A stretch of 64,000 bases of DNA from JBOFOR01 sp051654865 (GTDB lineage Bacteria > Bacillota > Clostridia > Peptostreptococcales > Peptostreptococcaceae), in assembly GCA_051654865.1 (NCBI GenBank), contig JBOFYV010000053.1:1-64000 (forward strand). The letters run 5' to 3'. Positions 15,967-23,096 of this stretch are shown here, one piece after another. The notes under the pieces were generated by a model. It saw only the letters and a program-made list of their open reading frames with translations, was not told the origin of the DNA and searched no databases. The position numbers were made by a program, and so were the translations under genes. Within the stretch, counting starts at the first letter, position 1. Each line of letters begins with the position of its first letter.

Positions 15967-16314
15967 ATGGCAAATCCACTAGCTAAAAGTATAATGAATA
16001 ATATATCAAAGAAAAGTAATCTCAAAGTAAATAATAATGTAAGTAAAATAACAAATGTAGGTAGCTTACAAAATATAAACAATAAAGAAGAAGAATTACT
16101 AAAAAGTATATTATATAAAAATATAAATAAAGTTAATATAAATAGTTTAAAAAATAAAAACACCAACAAAGTAGAATCTAAAGACCAATCTATAAATAAG
16201 CAGTCAATAAAAGAACTAGCAAATAAAAAAGAAGTAAAAGAATATTCTAATACTACTAATTCAAAAGAAAAAAATAATAAAAAAATAATTAGCTTAAAAG
16301 ATTTAGCTAAATAA
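15967..16314 (+). CDS. Lys/Asn-rich low-complexity protein in the shell operon
   Basis: No family recognised. The 115-residue product (ATG at 15967, RBS AGGTGGTG) has 24 Lys and 24 Asn and is predicted to be largely disordered. Short helical islands are visible: NPLAKSIMNNI at the N-terminus, EEELLKSILYKNI in the middle and IISLKDLAK at the C-terminus. Such islands joined by disordered linkers resemble encapsulation peptides or scaffold proteins in other BMCs. The N-terminal PLAK pattern recurs in the second small protein at 17029. A role in recruiting cargo or linking cargo to shell is inference from position between BMC-H genes. Confidence 0.75.
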   Translation: MANPLAKSIMNNISKKSNLKVNNNVSKITNVGSLQNINNKEEELLKSILYKNINKVNINSLKNKNTNKVESKDQSINKQSIKELANKKEVKEYSNTTNSKEKNNKKIISLKDLAK

Positions 16315-16325
16315 GGGGGATAAAT

Positions 16326-16718
16326 ATGACTAAAGCCCTAGGAATGATAGAAGTAATAGGCCTTTCAACTGCAATATCTTCTTTAGATGCAGCTTGTAAA
16401 GCAGCAGATGTTACTTTGATAGGATATGATAAAGTAATAGGAGTAGAAAAATCAATAGGTGTTACTATACATATAGCAGGTGAAGTAGCAGCTGTTAATG
16501 CAGCTATTGAAGCAGGTGTTAGAGAAGCAAATAGAGTAGGTAGAGTAGTTTCAAGTAGAACTATAGCAAGACCTCATGAAGAAATAGATTATTTAATAAA
16601 GGAGTTTGAAAAAAACTTAAAACAACATGAGGAAAAAAAGAAAAAGAAAGAAAGTAAAAATACTCTTAAAAATGAAACTTATCTAAAGGACAATGATAAT
16701 GAAAATAAAGAGAATTAA
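16326..16718 (+). CDS. BMC-H shell protein 2 with charged C-terminal tail
   Basis: BMC domain in residues 1-95 (LGMIEVIGLSTAISSLDAA, ARPHEEID), then a tail of about 35 residues very rich in Lys, Glu and Asn. The pore segment reads VIGVEKSIG, lacking the usual G-x-G and introducing charged residues, so its pore should differ from the other two hexamers. Charged or DNA-binding-like extensions occur on some BMC-H proteins (for example EutK, PduK), though the tail here is not a recognised domain. ATG follows AGGGGGATAA. Confidence 0.93.
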   Translation: MTKALGMIEVIGLSTAISSLDAACKAADVTLIGYDKVIGVEKSIGVTIHIAGEVAAVNAAIEAGVREANRVGRVVSSRTIARPHEEIDYLIKEFEKNLKQHEEKKKKKESKNTLKNETYLKDNDNENKEN

Positions 16719-16748
16719 TAAATATAAATTTTAATGGAGGTAATATAT

Positions 16749-17024
16749 ATGGGTCAAGCTTTAGGAATGATAGAAACTAAAGGATTAGTAGGAGCTGTAG
16801 AAGCAGCAGATGCAATGGTCAAATCAGCAAATGTAACCTTGATGGGATATGAAAAAATAGGATTTGGTCTAGTAACAGTTATGGTAAGTGGGGATGTAGG
16901 AGCTGTAAAAGCTGCTGTAGATGCAGGAAGTGAAGCAGCAAGAAATGTTGGTGAGCTTCACTCAGTTCATGTAATACCAAGACCACATTCAGAAGTTGAG
17001 AGAGTATTATTAAATAGAGAATAA
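16749..17024 (+). CDS. BMC-H hexameric shell protein 3
   Basis: Single BMC domain of 91 residues: QALGMIETKGLVGAVEAADAM, pore KIGFG, and IPRPHSEVE near the C-terminus. The ATG at 16749 is preceded by TGGAGGTAATAT; an upstream in-frame ATG at 16734 lies within that ribosome site and is unlikely. This is the most canonical of the three hexamers and could be the main facet component. Confidence 0.95.
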   Translation: MGQALGMIETKGLVGAVEAADAMVKSANVTLMGYEKIGFGLVTVMVSGDVGAVKAAVDAGSEAARNVGELHSVHVIPRPHSEVERVLLNRE

Positions 17025-17028
17025 TTAG

Positions 17029-17451
17029 ATGAAAAATAAAATAAAAAAAGATAAAAATGATTACAAAAGCATAGCTTATCAAATTAATAATAAAAAAACA
17101 AACATAAATAAAGAAGCACGCCAAAGTAAATTAAAATTAAATAACAAAGAGAACTTAAAACAAAGTGAAGAATTAGATAAGAGTGCTTTTGTGATGGTTC
17201 CTATAAATCATCCTAAAATAAGTGAAATAATAAAATTATTAAATGAAATAGACAATAAAGCTCAAAATATACAAGATCAAAATGACAACTCAAAGCCAAG
17301 AACTAATTTCAAATTAATAATAACCTTAAATGATATATTAACAAATTTTAGTAAAGATAAAATAATCATACCAGAAAATTCTATCATATCTCCATTAGCA
17401 AAAGATTATATAAATCAAAAGAAAATAGAGGTTGAATACGTTAAAAATTAA
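17029..17451 (+). CDS. Small BMC-locus protein with EutT/PduM-like C-terminal motif
   Basis: The 140-residue product has a Lys/Asn-rich, probably disordered N-terminal third. A helical stretch PINHPKISEIIKLLNEIDNK (about 58-77) follows. The C-terminal segment contains IIIPENSIISPLAKDYI, which resembles the N-terminal IHLPADSRLTPSARELL region of EutT cobalamin adenosyltransferases and similar modules in other BMC proteins. No catalytic domain is present. It starts 4 bp after the third BMC-H gene and runs to 19 bp before the pentamer gene. I infer an adaptor or scaffold role; function is unproven. Confidence 0.75.
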   Translation: MKNKIKKDKNDYKSIAYQINNKKTNINKEARQSKLKLNNKENLKQSEELDKSAFVMVPINHPKISEIIKLLNEIDNKAQNIQDQNDNSKPRTNFKLIITLNDILTNFSKDKIIIPENSIISPLAKDYINQKKIEVEYVKN

Positions 17452-17470
17452 AAAAACAGGGGATGAAAAG

Positions 17471-17743
17471 ATGTTAATAGGAAAAGTAATAGGTACAGTT
17501 GTGGCTACTAGAAAAGATGAGTCATTAGTTGGAAGTAAACTAATGATAACTCAGCCATTAAATTTTAGACAAGAATATGATGGAAGACCGTTAATAGCTG
17601 TAGATGTTGTAGGAGCGGGTATAGGTGAGTTTGTTATATATACAGAAGGCACAGCAGCAAGAAATGCAGCTAATAAACATAACTCATCAATAAATGCGGC
17701 TATTATAGGTATTATTGATAATATAGACGTATGGGAGGATTAA
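17471..17743 (+). CDS. BMC-P pentameric vertex protein (EutN/CcmL family)
   Basis: Protein of 90 residues beginning MLIGKVIGTVVATRKD, with LVGSKLMI, VDVVGAGIGEFVI and the Ala/Asn-rich end characteristic of EutN/CcmL. These pentamers cap the vertices of the polyhedral shell. I choose the ATG at 17471 (RBS AGGGGATG) rather than the upstream ATG at 17432 that overlaps the previous gene, because the family starts at this point. It is the only pentamer gene in the window. The next gene begins 1 bp after its stop. Confidence 0.95.
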   Translation: MLIGKVIGTVVATRKDESLVGSKLMITQPLNFRQEYDGRPLIAVDVVGAGIGEFVIYTEGTAARNAANKHNSSINAAIIGIIDNIDVWED

Positions 17744-17744
17744 A

Positions 17745-19550
17745 GTGAAATATATAAAGCAAGCAATGGAATACAAAGAGTTGATAGATACTCTTATGGG
17801 TGAAAAACATTATGCAGACATTGTCTTGTATGGTGGAAATGTAGTAAACGTATTAACTAGAGAAGTATATAAGGCGGATATTGCTATAAAAGGAAAGTAT
17901 ATATTGTTAGTTGGAGATTGTGAAAAATTAATAGGAGAAAATACTGTAGTAGTTGATGTAGAAGATAAATATTTATCTCCTGGATTTATAGATTCTCATA
18001 TGCACTTTGAAAGCAGTATGCTAACTATAACAGAGTTTTCTAGATTATCTATACCATCAGGAACAACAACATTAATAGCAGATCCTCATGAAATAGGTAA
18101 TGCACTTGGTCCTATTGGAATGAAGGCTCTGGCTGATGAAGCTAGTTTTGTTCCAAATCATGTTAGACTTGTAGTCCCTGCACTTACACCAGACTGTCCA
18201 AGTTTAGAAACAGCAGGTGTTGATGTTACTTCAAAGGATATGGAGGATTTATTAAACTACAAAAACATAATAGGTATAGGAGAGCTACAAGGATTTAGCA
18301 ATGCAAAACATGTATATAGAAACACTCCAGAAATAATAACAGATTTATTAGCATCTACAACATATGCAAAAAGCATAGGAAAAGTAGTAGATGGAAATGC
18401 ACCAGAATTATTTGGTAATGAATTAGCAGCTCATATTATATGTACAGGAGGAAAATGTTCTTGTCATGAAACTACTACAAAAGAAGAGTGTGTAGAAAAG
18501 CTAAGACAAGGTGTATATGTATTTATGAGAGAAGGATCTACTCAAAGAAATATGGGAGACTGTATAAGAGCAGTGACAGAAGATGGATTAGATTCTAGAA
18601 GATGTATATTAGCTACAGATGATATGGTAGCAGAAGATTTAGAAAAACTAGGTCATATGAATGAAATAGTAAAAAGAACAATAAAAGAAGGTGTAAACCC
18701 AGTTGAAGCAATTCAGATGGTTACTATAAATCCAGCAACGTATTTTGGACTTGAAGATAGAGGGATATTATCGCCTGCTAAAGTAGCAGATATTGCTATA
18801 ATAAACAATTTAAATGAAATGGATGTGGAGGCTGTATTTATTGAAGGTAAATTAGTAGCAGCAGAAGGCGAATTATTAATAAATTTACCAAAATATACTT
18901 ATCCAAATAGTGTTAAAAACTCGGTAAAAAGAGATAAAATATCCCATGAAGATTTAGAAATAAATAGTAGTGAAAAAGAAGTAGTAGTTAGATGTATAAA
19001 GGCAATACCAGACCAAAACCTAACAGAGTGCCTAGAAGAAGAAGCTAAGGTGAAAAATAGTATTGTAGAAGCAGATATATCAAAGGATTTATTATATATA
19101 GCATGCGTAGAAAGATATGGTAGAAACAACAATATAGGTAAAGCATTTGTAAAAGGATTTGGACTTAAAAAAGGAGCCTTTGCAGAAAGTGTTGCCCATG
19201 ATACTCACAATATAACAGTAGTGGGAACTAATATAAAAGATATGGCTGTAGCGGTTAATCACGTAATAGAAATGGGAGGAGGAATAGCTGTTATTAATAA
19301 TGGTAAAGTTCTAGAGGATTTAAGACTCCCAGTAGGAGGACTTATAACAGATGAGCTTACTGGTAGTGAAGTAAGTGAAAAAATATCCAGATTAGAAAAT
19401 ATAGTAAAAAAAGACTTAGGTGGAAGCTTACATGCACCATTTATGCATCTATCATTCCTAGCACTATCAACAAGCCCAAAATGGAAGATAACAGATAAAG
19501 GACTTATAGATGTAAATAATTTTGATATATTAAGCCCAATAGTTGAATAA
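17745..19550 (+). CDS. Divergent adenine deaminase paralogue; candidate 4-aminoimidazole deaminase
   Basis: Adenine-deaminase-family amidohydrolase of 601 residues, GTG start with GGGAGG, 1 bp after the pentamer gene. The metal site is partly conserved: H85 and H87 (SHMHFESS), E180 (GIGELQG), H241 (SCHE) and D292 (ATDD). The ligand His of the usual DGH motif is N218 (DGNAP), and three cysteines (C233, C238, C240) crowd the same active-site stretch. The canonical enzyme at 23097 keeps DGH and EHE. Being tied to the shell operon and altered in its site, it probably deaminates a different purine-derived amine. I infer 4-aminoimidazole to 4-imidazolonone. Confidence 0.88.
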   Translation: MKYIKQAMEYKELIDTLMGEKHYADIVLYGGNVVNVLTREVYKADIAIKGKYILLVGDCEKLIGENTVVVDVEDKYLSPGFIDSHMHFESSMLTITEFSRLSIPSGTTTLIADPHEIGNALGPIGMKALADEASFVPNHVRLVVPALTPDCPSLETAGVDVTSKDMEDLLNYKNIIGIGELQGFSNAKHVYRNTPEIITDLLASTTYAKSIGKVVDGNAPELFGNELAAHIICTGGKCSCHETTTKEECVEKLRQGVYVFMREGSTQRNMGDCIRAVTEDGLDSRRCILATDDMVAEDLEKLGHMNEIVKRTIKEGVNPVEAIQMVTINPATYFGLEDRGILSPAKVADIAIINNLNEMDVEAVFIEGKLVAAEGELLINLPKYTYPNSVKNSVKRDKISHEDLEINSSEKEVVVRCIKAIPDQNLTECLEEEAKVKNSIVEADISKDLLYIACVERYGRNNNIGKAFVKGFGLKKGAFAESVAHDTHNITVVGTNIKDMAVAVNHVIEMGGGIAVINNGKVLEDLRLPVGGLITDELTGSEVSEKISRLENIVKKDLGGSLHAPFMHLSFLALSTSPKWKITDKGLIDVNNFDILSPIVE

Positions 19551-19562
19551 AATATATTACTC

Positions 19563-19590
19563 AAATGGCTATTTAGGTAGCCATTTTTTT
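19563..19590 (+). terminator. Terminator ending the BMC operon
   Basis: Stem AAATGGCTA/TAGCCATTT with loop TTTAGG and a T7 run. It separates the shell/deaminase transcription unit from the dehydrogenase genes that start 24 bp further on. Confidence 0.88.
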
Positions 19591-19613
19591 ATAAAAATAA
19601 AAGTGGAGGGGTT

Positions 19614-20474
19614 ATGATAAAAGAGGCATATAAAACAAGTACCGTTTATGAAGCGCTTCATATCTTAGATACTAACAAAAATGCCATGATTATAGCTGGA
19701 GGAACTGATTTAATAGTTCATATGAGAAATGGTAGGCTAGATAAAGATATATTAGTTGATATTTCAGATATAAAAGAACTTAAAAATATAATAGAAGAAG
19801 ATAATATAATAAAAATAGGAGCAGGAACGACTTTTAATCAAATTATAAATAGTGAGATATTTAATAATAATTTGTATGGATTAAAAAAAGCTGCTAGTTT
19901 AGTAGGCTCACCTCAAATAAGATCAAGAGGAACTATAGGAGGCAATATTTGCAACAATTCTCCAAGTGCAGATATTATACCACCATTATTAGCTTTAGAT
20001 GCTGTAGTTGTAATACAAAGTATAAATAAAATAAGAAAAATAGATTTAAGGGATTTGTTATTAGATAAGAACAAAGTAGATATTAATAATAATGAACTAA
20101 TAACCCATATAGAAATAAAGAGACCAAATGATAATCAGTCACTTTCATTTTCAAAGTTGGGTTTTAGGAAATCGTTAGCAATATCAAAAGCTTCAGCTAG
20201 CGTATTTTTAGATATAGATAATAATATATTCAATGATATAAAAATAGCACTAGGTGCAATAAGTAAAACAGTAATAAGACTAGAAGAAGTAGAGCAGTAC
20301 TTAAATGGAAAAGAAGCGACTAATCTTAATATAGATAATGCTTTAAATAAGGTAGAAGAAATTGTAAGAACAAATCTAAAAGGTAGACACAGTGTCGCTT
20401 TTAAAAGCCATGTAATTAAAGGAGTAGTAGAAAATGCAATAAATGAAGCTATAGTAGAAAGATTAAGAGGATAA
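19614..20474 (+). CDS. Xanthine/purine dehydrogenase FAD-binding subunit
   Basis: Medium (FAD) subunit of a molybdenum hydroxylase, 286 residues. The FAD motifs are AGGTDLIVHM (about 29-38) and SPQIRSRGTIGGNICN (near 98-113), the latter holding the TIGGN signature. It passes electrons from the 2Fe-2S subunit to NAD or another acceptor. ATG follows GTGGAGGGGTT. The FAD, 2Fe-2S and Mo subunit genes are contiguous, ending and starting within 3 bp or overlapping. Confidence 0.95.
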   Translation: MIKEAYKTSTVYEALHILDTNKNAMIIAGGTDLIVHMRNGRLDKDILVDISDIKELKNIIEEDNIIKIGAGTTFNQIINSEIFNNNLYGLKKAASLVGSPQIRSRGTIGGNICNNSPSADIIPPLLALDAVVVIQSINKIRKIDLRDLLLDKNKVDINNNELITHIEIKRPNDNQSLSFSKLGFRKSLAISKASASVFLDIDNNIFNDIKIALGAISKTVIRLEEVEQYLNGKEATNLNIDNALNKVEEIVRTNLKGRHSVAFKSHVIKGVVENAINEAIVERLRG

Positions 20475-20477
20475 AAT

Positions 20478-20936
20478 ATGAAAAAAATTACTTTAAATAT
20501 AAATGATATAATATATAATTTGGAAATAGATGAAAATGATAGATTAATAGATGTGATTAGAAATAATTTAAAACTAACAGGAACTAAAGAAGGATGCGGT
20601 GAAGGTGAGTGTGGAGCTTGCTCTATAATTATAGATGGCGAAATAGCCAACTCATGCTTAGTTATGGCCTTCCAGGCACAAGGTAAGAAAATAACAACTA
20701 TAGAAGGAGTAAAGGAAGAATATTTAAAGCAAGCATTTATAGATGAAGGAGCTGTACAGTGTGGATTTTGTACTCCAGGAATGGTCTTAAGTGGAAAAGT
20801 AGTACTAGATAGTAAAGAAAATCCTACCAAAGAAGATATAAGAAATAGTATATCAGGAAATTTATGTAGATGCACAGGCTACAATAAGATAGTTGATGCA
20901 ATATACAATGCATCTAAAATAAGGAGAGATTATTAG
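20478..20936 (+). CDS. Xanthine/purine dehydrogenase 2Fe-2S subunit
   Basis: Small subunit of 152 residues with both clusters: the plant-type ferredoxin motif CGEGECGACS plus a later Cys, and the C-terminal pair CGFCTPGM and GNLCRCTGY. It relays electrons from the molybdopterin to the flavin subunit. Its TAG stop shares one base with the GTG start of the large subunit. Confidence 0.96.
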   Translation: MKKITLNINDIIYNLEIDENDRLIDVIRNNLKLTGTKEGCGEGECGACSIIIDGEIANSCLVMAFQAQGKKITTIEGVKEEYLKQAFIDEGAVQCGFCTPGMVLSGKVVLDSKENPTKEDIRNSISGNLCRCTGYNKIVDAIYNASKIRRDY

Positions 20937-23074
20937 TGGATATTGTAGGAAAAAGTGTAAATAGAGTAGATGCTTATAGTAAAGTAAATGGAAGTGCAAT
21001 TTACCCTCAAGACATATATATAGAGGATATGTTATATGCTGCTACACTAAGGTCAACTAAACCTCATGCCTATATTGAAGTTGATATAGAAAAAGCTATG
21101 AACATTAAAGGTGTAGTAAAAATATTTACATCTAAGGATGTTCCATACAATCATCATGGAGTAGTATTTAAAGATCATGAAGTATTTTGTGAAAAGAAAG
21201 TAAGAAGAATTGGTGACCCAATAGCCCTTGTAGTCGCTGTATCTGAACAAATAGCAAAAAATGCGCTAAAAGCAATAGATGTTAAATATAGTGAGCTTGA
21301 AGGTGTTTTTGACCCGATAAAAGCTATGGAATATAATTCTATAAAGGTGCATGATAATGAAAGTAATATAGTCCATCACTTTAAAATTAGAAATGGAGAT
21401 ATTGATAAAGCATTTGAAGAATGTGATGTTATAGTTGAAAGAGAATACAAGGTACCTCAAGTAGATCATGTATTTTTACAACCAGAGAGTGGAGTAGCAA
21501 TAATAGATGAAGATGACAATATAGTTCTATATATATCAACACAGTATCCTCATTATGATGTTATTGAAGTAGCAGAAGCATTAAATATAGATAAAGATAA
21601 GATAAAAATAATAAACTGTACAGTAGGTGGAGCATTTGGTGGTAGAGAAGATATTATGATGCAAATTCACTTAGCATTAGCAGCTAAGGCCTTAAGAAAG
21701 CCAATAAAAACAACATATTCAAGGGAAGAGTCATTTCTGGCTCATTCTAAAAGACATTCAATGATAATGAAATATAAAACAGGTGCAACAAAAGATGGGA
21801 AGTTAAAAGCTATGAAAGTAAATATTGTAGGTGACACAGGAGCTTATGCATCGTGGGCAATAAATGTATTAAGAAAGGCGGGAGTTCATGCTACAGGACC
21901 ATATGAAGTAGAAAATGTGTGGATAGATAGCTATGCAGTATACACAAATAATCCTTTTAGTGGAGCAATGAGAGGATTTGGAGCTACTCAAGTACCAATA
22001 GCTTATGAACAACAAATGGATATTATAGCTAGTGAGTTAAAAATGAATCCTGTAGAATTTAGATTAAATAATATATTAAAAAAAGGAAGTAAAACGGCAA
22101 CTAATCAAATACTACAAGAAAGTATTCCACTAGAAAAATGTATAAATGAAGTAAGAAAACATATAGATTTTAGCAAAAAAGGAACTGGATTAGGGATAAT
22201 GTTTTATGGTACAGGATATGGAAATGGATTCCCTGATGTATCTAATGCAACTGTAAAACTAAATAAAGATGGAAAGGTAGAAATATATGTAGGTGCAACT
22301 GAAGTAGGCCAAGGAGCAAAAACAATAATGACTCAAATGAGTGCACAAGTACTAAATGTAAGCATAGATAACATTATATTTATAAATGAGGATACATCTA
22401 TTACACCTGATTCAGGAACTGCAGCTGCAAGCCGTCAAACTTATAATACAGGTAATGCTATAAAAATAGCTAGTGAGAAATTAAGGGATGAAATAAGCAC
22501 TAGTTTTGATATAAATAACTGTGATTTAAAGATTGCATACAAAGAATTGGATAAAGAAAAGTTGATTCAACATGCTACGTTTGTGGCAAATACAACACAA
22601 ATGGATGAAGAAACTGGAATTGGAAACCCATACTGGCCATATGCATTCGGTGCTTGTGGGGTAGAAGTAGAGGTAAATGAGAAAACGGGTGAAGTAGAAA
22701 TATTAAAGGCTGTAGTAGCACAAGATGTAGGAAAAGCAATAAATCCTCAATTAATAGAAGGGCAAATAGATGGTGGATTTGCAATGGGGCTTGGATATAC
22801 TTTATTAGAGGACTTAAATATTGTAAATGGAGAAATGAAAAATGGAAAGTTATCTAAATACTTAATACCAACATCCTTAGATACAATAGATTTAACTAAA
22901 ATAATAGTAGAAGATGAAGTAAGTGATGGACCATTTGGAGCAAAAGGAATAGGAGAGCCAGTAATAGTATATGTTGCCCCAGCAATATTAAATGCTATAG
23001 CAAGTAAACTAGGTAAAAGAGCCTATGAAATACCACTAACTCCAGATAAAGTTATTAAATTAATCAATAGTTAG
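20936..23074 (+). CDS. Xanthine/purine dehydrogenase molybdenum-binding subunit
   Basis: Large subunit of 712 residues with the molybdopterin motifs GGAFGGRED, GAMRGFGATQ (substrate-site Arg), GQGAKTIMTQ and the catalytic glutamate region FGAKGIGEP near the C-terminus. It probably oxidises hypoxanthine or purine to xanthine, supplying the ring-opening pathway; in reverse such enzymes reduce urate to xanthine in anaerobes. No Sec codon interrupts the frame. No cofactor maturation genes (mocA/xdhC-type, moeA, selenium-insertion genes) lie nearby. The GTG start overlaps the upstream stop. Confidence 0.95.
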   Translation: MDIVGKSVNRVDAYSKVNGSAIYPQDIYIEDMLYAATLRSTKPHAYIEVDIEKAMNIKGVVKIFTSKDVPYNHHGVVFKDHEVFCEKKVRRIGDPIALVVAVSEQIAKNALKAIDVKYSELEGVFDPIKAMEYNSIKVHDNESNIVHHFKIRNGDIDKAFEECDVIVEREYKVPQVDHVFLQPESGVAIIDEDDNIVLYISTQYPHYDVIEVAEALNIDKDKIKIINCTVGGAFGGREDIMMQIHLALAAKALRKPIKTTYSREESFLAHSKRHSMIMKYKTGATKDGKLKAMKVNIVGDTGAYASWAINVLRKAGVHATGPYEVENVWIDSYAVYTNNPFSGAMRGFGATQVPIAYEQQMDIIASELKMNPVEFRLNNILKKGSKTATNQILQESIPLEKCINEVRKHIDFSKKGTGLGIMFYGTGYGNGFPDVSNATVKLNKDGKVEIYVGATEVGQGAKTIMTQMSAQVLNVSIDNIIFINEDTSITPDSGTAAASRQTYNTGNAIKIASEKLRDEISTSFDINNCDLKIAYKELDKEKLIQHATFVANTTQMDEETGIGNPYWPYAFGACGVEVEVNEKTGEVEILKAVVAQDVGKAINPQLIEGQIDGGFAMGLGYTLLEDLNIVNGEMKNGKLSKYLIPTSLDTIDLTKIIVEDEVSDGPFGAKGIGEPVIVYVAPAILNAIASKLGKRAYEIPLTPDKVIKLINS

Positions 23075-23096
23075 CTTAAAAGAGTGGAGAGATATT

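Noticed and set aside
15694..17743. Ethanolamine or propanediol microcompartment
   Set aside because: No ammonia lyase, diol dehydratase, aldehyde or alcohol dehydrogenase, PduL or cobalamin genes are present.
20135..20875. 246-codon minus-strand open frame across the dehydrogenase FAD and 2Fe-2S genes
   Set aside because: Both plus-strand genes show intact cofactor motifs and coupled starts; the antisense frame has no recognisable protein features.
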